This document shows, one piece after another, positions 11,151 through 22,211 of a stretch of 64,000 bases of DNA. A program made the position numbers and the translations under genes. Below the pieces are notes generated by a model, which was not told where the DNA came from, did no database searches, and saw only the letters and a program-made list of their open reading frames with translations. The first letter of the stretch is position 1. Each line of letters begins with the position of its first letter. The stretch is taken from NCBI GenBank assembly GCA_025786725.1, contig JAHLTZ010000025.1:62001-126000 (forward strand), in the 5' to 3' direction. The DNA comes from Syncephalis fuscata. Lineage: Eukaryota > Zoopagomycota > Zoopagomycetes > Zoopagales > Piptocephalidaceae.

Positions 11151-13025
11151 TTAATATTTAGATGATGTTGCTGTGACACCGTCCAAAGACATAGCTAACG
11201 ATTTGTGCTTATTTCCAATCTTATTAAGTAGTCTTTTCTTAATCTCTGACCACATAAGTCGATAGGCAAAGAGCGGATTAACGTAGGACGGTTTAGATGA
11301 GGTTTCATCATAATCTGGCATACGAATGCCAAGTGCGAAGAGTAAAATAGCTGACTGAACAGTTAAAGTAATAATTCTACATGCACATCATGCAATTAGT
11401 TTATCAGCAAATACCAGCAATTTCATATCAAATGCCAAAAAAGTATCGATAGAACTAAGAAGAGCGGCAACAGCTGAAGCAGTTGAAATAATGGCCAACT
11501 AATTCAATTAAGCTTAAATATTAGTAAAATGTAGCAATCAAATGCCTTGTTATTTTAAATGGCAAAAATACTTACACGAGCTAGAGCATTACGAGTAGGT
11601 CTATCAATGCAATTTCTCATGCCTAGATAGAAAACACAGCTACATACGCGATTAGAAACCGTATATATATAAATATGAAAATAACTTACTAAAATAAGTA
11701 AGAATGATTGCAGTCAACAGTTGTAGATAGATTGGAGAGTAATTAAGCATATTATAAATAAATCTATAGCCAAGATCACTTGTATCATAATAATCAGCAG
11801 CAATTAGTATAGAAGCTACAATGCGTATGACAAGTTACACAACAAAGGTTATATGAATGATTATAGAAACAGCCTAAGTCTACGTTCGATCTGCTTGCCG
11901 AGTTTGAGGAGCACCTGATTGCCAATAATGAAAAGTAACAATAAGGTAATCAGCTTTGTTAATTTGTTATAATATAAATAGTTATTTATACATACCAAAT
12001 AATGAGCATTAAATAAAAGATATGCTAAATAATAGCATATAGACTTTTTTTAGGATAGCATAGCTTAGCCGTCCGGGTCCACTTTGAATAGTAAATAAAC
12101 CACCTATAAATAAAAATGAGATTGTATCAATCCAATTGTAAATTTATGTATATTATTTTTACCTATGTATGGTAGCAACAAAACCAAATGTAAATGTCAG
12201 CGTTCTTAGATCAGCTTTAAAACGGCCAAACAGCCAAAAATATACAATGCTGCTAAGAGCATGCAGAATAAGATGATATTAATTGCAAAAACTATTCAAA
12301 TAAATGCTTTGAACGATGGCAAAAGTATATACTGTTCCATTCATTGGGCTCTAATTGGTACAGTATTAGTTTATATAGAATAATCAGCGTTTGAGATCTA
12401 CCTTGTGTCATGGTGGCTATAGCTGGAAAAGGTAGTTTTTTAACGTATGCTAATTTTTTTCAGATCTTTATTCGAAGTCATTGCTATAGGAATATTTGGC
12501 TTATAATTTTTAAAGAAGGTGCTGGTGGATGCAGAGATTTTACGAAAGGTAGGCTTCAAAAATAAAGACCATTGATTGGAGGATAGTGACGACTGGCTAT
12601 CCATTCTTTGTGATCGTCAAGTGCTTTGTCAAACTGTTGGAAGCAAAAGAACTAATAAGTAAATATTGCCATAGATTATAGCAAAGGCCTTATTTACCTG
12701 ATCCATTGTTGTACAGCCGCTATTTTTTATTTCTCAAATAAAAACACTAAAATAATAGATGTAACATTCTTTGGTAAAGTGTTTATTTTTGAGATAATTC
12801 TCCTGGAACATGTAGCTTCTCGATCTCACAGTTGGCATCGCTATAAAATTCCGGGCTGACAAGCATGCCGGTGATGTTATAGTAATCAAATGATAATTTA
12901 AACGGATTAGCTGTCTTGAACTTGAATAGTGTATTGTTTCCATGCATAATAATTGCACCACGTGCCAAGTGTATTATTTGGCTTGTGATAAAAAGTAATA
13001 GCAATAAACGTGCCATAAACAACAT
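11151..13025 (-). CDS. Intron-rich multi-span membrane protein with signal peptide
   Basis: Model only partly resolved. The 5' exon (up to 13,025) encodes a clear signal peptide (MLFMARLLLLLFITSQIIHL) and an ectodomain-like segment with NNT and NIT glycosylation sites. Later exons on the same strand encode hydrophobic helices with conserved-looking loops: VTFHYWQSGAPQTRQADR (near 11,910), GYRFIYNMLNYSPIYLQLL (near 11,750), GMRNCIDRPTRNALAR (near 11,600) and LFALGIRMPDYDETSS (near 11,300), ending at 11,151. The arrangement of signal peptide, short ectodomain and about seven helices resembles receptor-type families such as GPR180/TMEM145 or GOST, but no diagnostic motif was recognised. The exons near 12,050 and 12,590 do not read through cleanly, so the gene may be decaying or carry base errors. 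Exact exon borders are not claimed. Confidence 0.4.
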
Positions 13026-14319
13026 GGTTGCTAAAATAACAGATGGCTTGTTAGCTGTGGATTGATTAATACAAACTAAAGGTAGTTACTAATATAACAG
13101 ATTAAACAAAAATTGAGTGTGTCACACAACAAGAAAAGCAAGTGCAAATATGCAATTGTTTGTAAAATCAACAGACTAATAAAAAATTAATAAAATAAAT
13201 AACAGTTATTAGAAAAGATGGTTCCGTTCGCAATATGTTCTTTAATTTATGTCTGGAGCAATGTATTTAACGCTTGGGCTTGATTCTTCAAATCATATAT
13301 GCTCGTGTTGTATCAGCATCATCAAACAATACCAGTTTAACCGCTAAACTGCACATAATTAAAATGGTCTACCTATTCAGCCTATGGCCAAAGCCATCGG
13401 CCTATGCCCACAGTTTGTTTTAAGACGAGTTTCTAACAATGTACACTGCATTTGCTACTTGACCCCGCATCCTTCTGCACCTGACACTTATGTTGCAAAG
13501 TTGCTCAGTGTTAGTATAGCACACCTAGAGTTGACAAATATTTGGTTTGCAATATACATTATTTTTTTTATCAATTTTAAATGCAATTAAGTTGGCTTGC
13601 TCATCAATAAACAGTTTCTAGAGTGTAGTGTTATGCTTGTTTACAAGTCCATCAGTCTTTAAGACTAGGAGACTTTTGCATGTTTTGTTTTAAGCATGGC
13701 TAGTTTAAACCGAATCCAGTTATGACTAGTGAATGAGTAATGTTTTAAACTATTCTAAATGATCAATTACAAAACATTACTGTTCGTTGGTATATAATTT
13801 GCTATTTATATGTCGACTAGTTTTTGTACTTCTCGAGATGCCTTTTTCTATTCTTAGACTTTGCAACATGAAATGCCATGCAGTGTCTTTTACATCCATT
13901 ACGTGTGGCGTAACATGGTATATCAAACTTCAAGCGAATATATCGCCATAGCCTATGCTATAATGGCAATATCATCCATGCATGTTCTACAAATTTATAG
14001 CAACTATTCATTATATTCTCAAAATGCTTTAGTGAGTTGATATAGCCAAAAGTTTAATATAAATAAACCGCATTCAATTAATTGATAAAAATTTATCATG
14101 CATTCATCCTAGTATTGGTTTTTTATGACCATTTACCTGTCTATCGGCTGCCTAAAACGTTCATCTTTAAATCGTTTTAATAAATTATTTAGACATTTAT
14201 TTGTATTACAATATTATCATATATATAACATGCTGCATCATTTAATGTTATTATACAGTTCGTTTTTATAAATAATATATTAGACTTTAGTGTTTGTTTG
14301 ATGGCCAAATGGCTATTTT
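13026..14319. other. Non-coding AT-rich stretch
   Basis: A 68-codon frame at 13,384-13,590 has no family features and is judged accidental. Nothing else was supported. Confidence 0.3.
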
Positions 14320-14760
14320 TAATAAAATTCAATCTATTGAACATGGAATTAAATGGTAAATGACGTTAAAGTTTAAAATACTCATCATTGTAGACTCATT
14401 ATCCAGCATGCATATACTATCTATCCACATGTATTATCTATCCATATAAATCCTTTCCATGCTATCCTACACTAGAGTATATTATTCTATAATATACTGA
14501 ATATAGCATATTGTTATATATTTTAATTACATATAGCTTGCTAAATAAATGAGATAAATGAGCCGAGATTCACTAATAATAAAGCTAAGACAAAAATCAA
14601 AATAGGTTTGGGTAGAGGAAGGCTAGGCGAGTATAAAATAATATATAAAATGATAAATATACGGTAAGAAGTATATAAAATGATGTGAAAGTTACAGTGC
14701 ATATAATGCAATAAGCTTATTATTTATTAAATTTTAAGTTAAAAATTATCATTAATATGC
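14320..14760 (+). repeat. Degenerate copy of repeat family R2
   Basis: It begins with TTCAATCTATTGAACATG and ATACTCATCATTGTAGACTC, which match the terminal repeat of R2 at 54,821. It later contains GGGTAGAGGAAGGCTAGGCG, found in the interior of the 59,163 copy. The interior is shortened, and the two halves are in opposite relative orientation compared with the full copies. Non-coding; an old element copy. Confidence 0.6.
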
Positions 14761-15516
14761 TTAATATAACATTTATGCATCATGCTTTTGCCGCCATTCT
14801 TCTGTGCTTTTCAATATATGCTATGATTTCTATAGGCCATGACTGTAATATTTAGAAGGGAACGACACATTTGTACTCTATTTTCTTTTTTTTATCAAAA
14901 CCCCCGAATGACCAAGCTTACAACTACAACTGAAAATGCTAAAAGCGCAATTCTACTTTACTAGAATTTGAGCTGATTAGCATTAGACATTTTAGTTGGT
15001 GGTAGAAGATAGATCAGTACATGGAATTGAAGCTGCAAATCTGCGCTTGCTGCCAAAAGAAAAAATCCACTTGCATGATAGTACACGTATGCCACGCCTT
15101 TTGTGTTACATCATGCAAGCAAAGTCTAGAAAACTACCAATTGTCAATAGCTTTTATCATTGATTAAAAAAACACGTGTGCGGCCCGCCTCCCATTAGAA
15201 ATGGTGATACTAATATCAACACACCAACTAACTGTGCTGTTACCGTCAATTAACCAATTGAACAGTTTTAACATGACTGATGTTGCATGCATTAGGTGTG
15301 CACGTAGCGCGCGTGCATTTTGATTGGTAGTATTGCCTCATATGGACATTATAAACTAGATTGCACTAAGCTCTAAGTGAAAAATAGCAATTCAGCTATT
15401 GATTTGTCGATATAACTGCACGCTAAGAATTTATGTGATTACATTTTATTGGTACATGTTCTAGTTCAGCAATAAATGGCGCGGGAACTATCAGCGAGCA
15501 AGCTCGTACAGCTACA

Positions 15517-15526
15517 TATTTAAATA
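15517..15526 (+). promoter_or_regulatory. TATA-like box TATTTAAATA
   Basis: It sits about 140 bp before the start codon of the small secreted protein at 15,665. The same TATTTAAA core occurs on the other strand upstream of the Cys-rich peptide gene (30,262-30,269) and as TATTTAAG at 50,501, upstream of the F-box-like copy. Assigned by motif and position only. Confidence 0.35.
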
Positions 15527-15664
15527 GCGTATCATAAAAACATTTCTAAAGTAGCGTCACACTCATCCCATCACACCTTTTATTTAATCAATACACCTTG
15601 CTGCCTAGTTATATATATTCTTATACTACATACTATTCATCTAGCCAGTTATATAACATCAAGA

Positions 15665-15952
15665 ATGAAGCTTTCAACTTTCATCATATATACCCTTGCC
15701 GTGGCCTTTATAACCACTATGGCTATCGTGGAGGCCAGGCCAAACCGAATCCGCCGCGGCGTGGTCATGAGGAGAGCAGATAAACCAAAACAAGAAGGCG
15801 TTTCTAGCATCCTCACAAGTGGTCTACTTGCTAATTTATTCAAAAGCTCACCAAGCCTATCGGCAGCTCCAAAGCCAAAGCCAGAGCAAGAAGCTAGCAG
15901 CCAGATCCTTGATAACGGAAACACATTGAACAACCTTTTTGGTGGACTATAA
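15665..15952 (+). CDS. Small secreted protein with basic processing site
   Basis: Intronless, 95 residues. Residues 1-24 form a signal peptide (MKLSTFIIYTLAVAFITTMA, cleavage likely after VEA). The mature part starts RPNRIRRGVVMRRADK, with dibasic RR sites of the type cut by Kex2-like proteases, and then has a Ser/Pro/Lys-rich linker (SAAPKPKPEQEAS). There is no Cys in the mature part and no known domain. The opening MKLS-hydrophobic-A/M...DA/EA-(R/K)PN is like the Cys-rich peptide at 29,931. This could be a propeptide for a short secreted peptide or a surface-associated protein; function is unknown. A TATA-like box lies upstream and an AATAAA signal near 16,017 downstream. Confidence 0.6.
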   Translation: MKLSTFIIYTLAVAFITTMAIVEARPNRIRRGVVMRRADKPKQEGVSSILTSGLLANLFKSSPSLSAAPKPKPEQEASSQILDNGNTLNNLFGGL

Positions 15953-16377
15953 GACAAGAATCAATGACTTTAGGCAGTTTTGATGTATATAATACTGTTT
16001 GGTTGTAGCTAATCATTAATAAAAAAAGTCAGTATTTACAATCGTAAATGCTAGTTTGTCTTTATTATTATGGTATTTTATTAGTAGTAAAAATTTAGTT
16101 CAACTACTGATAAAAGTATTGTATATTTTACAAATGGACATTATAATATAAATACAAAATGTAGATAGAATATTACAATTTTATAATCGTGCTGTTATAT
16201 ACATATATCAACAGTAAAGCATTAGAAATAGCAATAATATTTAATTAATCTCGCAACTACTCTAACATTATTCTTCAGCATCTGTTAATTAAAACTGAAG
16301 GCAAACTAAATAATAGCACTTACTTGCCAATTGGTCCGTTTAATGATGCACAACGCAATACAGCATTAGTAATACTT

Positions 16378-17368
16378 TCAATCTAATGCGGTTTCATTGT
16401 CAAATTCATCAATAACTTCATTATCTTCAAACTTTTCAATATTAAGACAACTTAGTGATTTGCTACAATATATGAACAAAAGCTGCAAAATAAGAAGTAG
16501 GCATGAAAACATGTAGGCGTATGCATTTGTTGAAACTAAATAGCTAGCAAGTAGCTTCCATTGTAGATGCCCCAGTATATGTACATGATGCTCAATAAAG
16601 TAAAGACACTGAAGGAAGAAGCCATGTCGAGTGATAAACCAACTTATTGTAAATAGTCCAAAAAATATGTCTGCTATGCGATAGCGCCGAATATAGTACA
16701 TTATCTTTGCTGTCTGTTTAATTGATTAGTAAAGCAAACACCTTAATATTGATATTCTTACACCGAGAAATATTTCCGAAAAGTCTATGCACCAAGTAAA
16801 TGCAACAACCATAGGCGTGGCTTGAGCAAAACATAGTATTGCCATGAATGCAACAGTAACTACATGGTGCGTTATTAGTGCAGTCGGTGTTGAAAAGCGC
16901 ATTTCTGAACAAATTACAGCAAGTTGGACTAGCCAAAACACGAAAATACTCAAGCAATGCAGGTTTTCTTGTAGATCAATCGAGTAATCAAAACAATGAT
17001 CCCAAATAATTCCGCTATTCGATTGCTGTAAACGCAGAAATAATATGCGCATGCCATTTATGCAGCTGATGATATGGAAAATTGTTAGCCAGATTTGTGT
17101 TGCAAGCTGATTAGATCTTTTGGAACTGCCAACAATTGATTTAGTAGCAAGTGGTGTAGTAAGTATTTCACGATAATTACTCGTAATAGTATCCATGCCA
17201 GACACAGAGTACAGCCAAATAGTAGGATAAAATAATTGTAATTATAAAATAAGTAGTTATAGTCCGTGTTTTATCAAAGCATATTGCAATGAATATAGTG
17301 GCGCCAGTTGTTGAATATTAAACCAGTAGTATGCAGTTCCAGTAAGCAAAAAATATGCTAATGGAAGT
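16378..17368 (-). pseudogene. Ceramide synthase (TLC domain) paralogue, probably decayed
   Basis: Exons near 17,270-17,368 (LPLAYFLLTGTAYYWF), 16,762-17,205 and 16,378-16,713. The Lag1 signature is visible: HHVVTVAFMAILCFAQATPM, then CIDFSEIFLG, then IADIFFGLFTISWFITRHGF after the intron. It aligns with the neighbouring gene at 18,068-19,165 through all helices. The N-terminal third breaks the frame. The helix-1 segment LLFGCTLCLAWILLRVIIVKY is in a different frame from SNQLATQIWLTIF, and a TAA follows IKHGL near 17,250. The C-terminal tail (EDNEVIDEFDNETALD) is acidic, as in active family members. If the breaks are base-calling errors the gene could still be functional. The family makes ceramide from sphingoid base and acyl-CoA in the ER. 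Confidence 0.6.
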
Positions 17369-18067
17369 CTAATAATAAGTAGCTATCTATAACGATAACA
17401 GGTAACTAAACAAACAAACACTTACACACTTCTCCTCGGCGCCAGTAATAACAAAACTTTGGGTTAATTAGCTCATTCGTCTTAGTAATATATTACAGCG
17501 TTGAATTCGACACGAAGTCCTGCCCGCCATGAAATACAAAAAATAAGAATATGTAGCGATTGGATGGTAATATTTAGCAACCTAATAGTTGGAATACATT
17601 ATTCCTCGGTTTCTAACAGAAAATGGCTTGGCAATACTAATGTAATTTTACTTATTTAAATAAAAGCGGTTGGATTATTCTCATATTAATGTAGGCCAAT
17701 AATTATTACTTAAAAACATGAATGATACCAACTTGGTAATGTGTAAAGTTTAGTACATTTTGTTGAAATCATAGCAGTTTTATAAATGTTAGTGTTAAAG
17801 AAATTATATAATAAAATTGACAAATATCTTAACTGTTATATCGTAATATACCACAACAATAATTTAAAGGTCACAACGATACTATAGCAAAATATAATCT
17901 GTGTATATTTATTATTTTCACTTAATTAATTAGACAATGAAATTACACAAACACAACAGTATATCATGTGAAATTAAATAGTCATCAGCTATCAACAGTT
18001 TGTAACTAAAAATGATTAAGATTTATTTGGTAATGCTGATTAATTGGGTAAAGTATATCGGTGAGTA
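17369..18067. other. Intergenic between the two ceramide synthase copies
   Basis: AT-rich, no gene recognised. A short 5' exon for the downstream copy may lie near 17,430-17,460 (a GTAAGT donor follows GAGGAGAAGT on the minus strand), but no start codon could be tied to it. Confidence 0.3.
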
Positions 18068-19165
18068 TTATTTAGCAAGTTTGTCATTATGACGAGCCAT
18101 TTCGTCATCGCTTCGGCAGTCCTCCAACTCTTTGCTGCTGAATTTTTTGATAATGACACGTATTAACAGTCCACTCCAGTAAATACACATTATTTGTAAA
18201 CATAATAAAAGACCATAAAAGAAATAGTAGACGCTGGAAAATAGGTAATGCCCGGTAGCAGGCTCCCAACGAATCTTGTCTAATAATTGCGGTAATAATA
18301 AGCGTTATATAAAAATACGTTATAGAAGCCATGGCGAGTGGCAAACCAGCTTATAGCAAATAGACCGAATAAAACATCAGCAGTGGTATTCCAGCGAACG
18401 TAGTTTGCAGATTTTGCCATCTGTATACAAATAATTAGTATGAGGAATTACTAATTTATATCACTTACACATAGAAACACATCAGACATATCCATACACC
18501 ATGCAATTATAATAATAAATGGTGTAGCATGCGTCAGGTAGCAGCCGGCGATTAGCATGATTGTAACGACATGATGGCCCACCATGATGTTATGATCCTT
18601 ACGACGCTGCTCAGTATGGACGGTGATTAATTGTAGTGCCCAAAACATTAATATGCCCAGACAATGTAACTTTGCCTGCATGCTAATGGTCACATAGGGA
18701 AAGTTTTGCCAACTGATAAGACCGTCGACCCAGTCTAGATTGGTCAATACCAACCAGGTGCCGTCTATCCAACTGGCTGTATAGAAGATTCCTTGCCAGC
18801 TCTGTTCGGCAAATCTATCTAGTTTGCTGGCACTGTTTATTCCTTGCTTAATAGCCCATGGCCGCAGAACATGTTGCATCGCAATCATACGAAGTAACGT
18901 CCAGCCAAAAAACAGACTAATTAGAATAGGAATATCGCGCCATCCGTAGCCGTAGGTGAACACTTCTGTGGAAGCTGATGTTTGCGTTTTCACGGCATAT
19001 TGTAGTGTGTAAAATGGAGCCAGCGAGGATAGGCCAAGAACATAATGGCCAAATCCTGTGATGGCAAAATAAGCGATTGGTATATCTGTGCCACAATAAT
19101 ATTAGTAAATGATTTGGCTGAGATAATCTGTAATTAATACACACAAGTTTCAGCCCAGTTGCCAT
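18068..19165 (-). CDS. LAG1: Ceramide synthase, TRAM-LAG1-CLN8 domain
   Basis: Exons 18469-19085 and 18068-18420, with a possible 7-codon first exon 19145-19165 (MATGLKL) whose phase I could not settle. Helix 1 region is IPIAYFAITGFGHYVLG. The Lag1 motif is GHHVVTIMLIAGCYLTHATP followed by CMDMSDVFLC, with the paired acidic residues of the family. After the intron come TADVLFGLFAISWFATRHGF and a C-terminal helix with the acidic tail KELEDCRSDDE, typical of fungal Lag1/Lac1. The product would be an ER acyl-CoA-dependent ceramide synthase of sphingolipid synthesis. Between RHGF and DKIRWEPATG the frame is one base short compared with the paralogue (71 versus 72 nt); the deficit sits at a T run near 18,312. 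It stands in tandem with a decayed copy. Confidence 0.85.
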
Positions 19166-20036
19166 GGCTATGTAGTTTCCGTTGAAAAATTAATGCTTTT
19201 TGTTGCTTGCTTCGCGTAAATAATGCGGCAGTCATAGCGTAAAATGTATGTATAAGCGGCAAAAATAAAATGAAATTAATTTGGCAGTAGATGGCCACTC
19301 CATCTGACCGACTAAATAGGCCATTGTGTAGACGATTTGAAAACTACTACGTTATCATTAGCGCATGGATATATGTCCATATGGACCAAATCCATATGGA
19401 GTTCACGTGGGTCGACTGCAGATTCAAGGATAGATTTAAAATATATGGCTATTCGTATGGTCAAGGTACACACATGATATGTTTTATTGGCCAATTAAAA
19501 ACTTTTACTAGCCATTGAAAGTGGTGACTTACGACCACGTGGTTGGTTTACCAACTCGCATAATTCTACGCAATTGTTTGGCTTGTACCAAATACCAAGT
19601 ACAATCGATAACGACAATAATCGTGAACTCATCTTCTCCACTTAACATTGTCACATTTGCAAAGCATGCTGAGCAATGGTCAAAGGAGGCATGGCAGTGT
19701 AATAGACGTCATACAACATAACTAAATGTTTTATTTTATATCAGAATGTGTATGAAATACAATTTGAAGGATAGACACCTTTAGATTTATAGCTTACAGC
19801 TACATATCCTGTATAGTAAAAGTATAATACCAGAAATGTAGAATCAAACCTGTAATACACATTGGATCATATTTAGCGATGATTATTATCGTAACGCAAT
19901 CATGAGTAATCCAATAGATTCTTCAGTCATGTGACTCAAACGTGAGTTTTATAAATTAACAAGGATACAATCACGCACAAATCTACGTATCTGGCTTTAT
20001 GTCATTATCTTGTTACTACTGTCTATCAGCTCTACC
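19166..20036. other. Intergenic region
   Basis: Divergent spacer between the ceramide synthase (-) and the UBX gene (+). Short frames at 19,291-19,721 lack family features or splice support. Nothing else is supported. Confidence 0.3.
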
Positions 20037-21943
20037 ATGGATCCCTCTGAGAATCTCGTCCAATTCTGTACAATTACCGGCACAGAGCCAAGCCAGGCCG
20101 AGCGCTTTCTTACGGTGAGTTTTACGTACATCTACTTTGAAAGATTCGATACGAACTGTGGCGAATAGCTTGCCGACGGCAATTTAGAGCAAGCGATTGC
20201 CTTATTTATGGAGAATGGTCCAGATTTTGGCAGCGAATCTTATTCAGGAGGCGGCGTCAATGATGTATCGACTATGAATTCCACGCATGATCGTAACACG
20301 CCGTCACCGCCACCGGTAGAACCGACTGAAGCTGATTTTGAAGCCTCTGAGCGACTGGCCCTGCAATTGGCCGCCGAAAACGAATTAAGCGATACTGAAG
20401 AACAGGGCCCATCGATACTAACGCGTCGATACTATTCAGACCTTTTCACGCCACAAGGTAGGCATGCCATGCGGAAGGAGTGAAGATTAAGTATACTGAC
20501 TGACTGACTGACGTGACTCTAGACCAGCCGCAAAGTGTATTTAACCAACAGTCTGCACCATGGACGGATGTCCACACAGAAAAAGAATCCAAATTGGCCA
20601 AGCTATTTCAACCACCACATAAACTAATACACCGTGTTGACATGGCAACAGTGAGCATTATAGATATTGTGTTCTATCGGTTTTATTAATAGTCATTAGG
20701 CACGTATTAAAGCTAAACAAGAGCAAAAGAAAATTATGTGCAATCTTCAAGATTTATCCGTTTTCGCGTGTCAAGCTTTAAATCGCGATATTTGGAAAGA
20801 TGAGCAAGTACAAAGCCTTATTAAACAACACTTTATCTTTTTACAGGTAGATTATTTGTTATTTTATTCTTTTAGTAAATATTAAATATTTCTGTCTAGT
20901 ATACTATCGATGAACCAGAAGGTCAAGACTATCAAAGAGGCTATAGAATACATGAATTTCCACATGTAGCCATTATCGATCCACGTACTGGTAACTATCC
21001 ACTATAGTAATATTATCTTATAATCTATAACTAACATATATATATATAGCTGCCATTAAACGTGTATGGACAGATATCAATGATCCAAAAACATTTATTG
21101 AAGAAGGTAATGCCATATATATATATATATAAATTAACCATTATTAAATATTAACGTTAATATATTGTATTAATTTACTCTAGTTGAGGCATATTTATCC
21201 GGCAATGACAATGGTGCCACACCACCTTCAACAACAACAACACGAGTATCAAAACACACTACAGTAATTAATAGCCAGACTGAAGTGTCATTAATGTCAG
21301 AAGATGAAATGCTAGCTATGGCATTGGCCGCTTCCCGTGCCGATAGCAATATTACCTTATCAGAATCTGAAGATGACGATAGCACTACTACAGAGCAAGA
21401 TGTAACATCCACTACCACCCATACAGATAAAGGCAAAGAACCAATTTATAAAGATAGTCCAATCACCTATACCGGTAAATAGCACTATTACTAATCTAAA
21501 ATACCAGTATTGTATTAATATAATGATCTAGAGCCATTGCTACCAGAACCTGATGCATCACCTGACACAACACGCGTCCAGTTCCGATTTCCTGGCAAGT
21601 AACACACATCTATCATGATTATTATGATTATCTATGACGTACATGCATTTATATTAATTAACCTGTGCACTCTAGATGGACAGCGTGTTGTACGGAGATT
21701 CGATAAACAAAGCCGAGTTGCTCAACTCTTTGCATTTATTCGCGAACAATATCCCGACTATGGCTGCTCACCCACATTAGAGGTGTGTATCAATAGTCAA
21801 CGAGGATAACATTAAACAAATAGCCAACTATAACTAACCATACCTAATAGCTACGTGTCCATCTTACACTACTAAACACACTAATTGAGTCAACACTTAC
21901 TGAAGCAGGTGCAGCAGGTGCATCAGTTATTGTGAGCATTTAA
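20037..21943 (+). CDS. UBA-UAS-UBX domain protein (UBXN7/Ubx5-like Cdc48 adaptor)
   Basis: Exons 20037-20114, 20169-20457, 20523-20650, 20700-20846, 20900-20990, 21050-21106, 21184-21474, 21532-21594, 21676-21782 and 21851-21943. All phases close and the frame is unbroken. The N-terminal UBA-like domain is LVQFCTITGTEPSQAERFL...NLEQAIALFMEN. The middle thioredoxin-like UAS domain runs from KIMCNLQDLSVFACQALNRD to AIIDPRTAAIKRVW. The segment SEDEMLAMALAASRAD is a ubiquitin-interacting motif. The C-terminal UBX domain is RVQFRFPDGQRVVRRFDKQS...QLFAFIREQYPD. This order is that of human UBXN7 and yeast Ubx5, which link the Cdc48/p97 ATPase to ubiquitylated substrates and cullin ligases. The intron after 21,594 uses a GC donor (GCAAGT), confirmed because the UBX core FPDGQRV is rebuilt exactly. 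Confidence 0.92.
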
Positions 21944-22211
21944 TCTACCAGAATCCATATCACCGCATGGAACAAGAGACAAAAGGGGTCAAAAGAAAGT
22001 AGAAAGAGCGTTGTTATCACGCACCACACGTGATCACCAGCATGACCAATTTAATAATAAATTCTGTACGTCACAATGTCTAAACGGTGACGTTGTTATT
22101 ATCACAGCCATATTGCTTCTTTCTTCTACTAGTTCATTCCTTTTGTGTGTGTGTTTTCCCTTCATTCCTACCATCATCTTTTGAGTTGTTTATTGTTTCT
22201 ATCTTTTAAGC

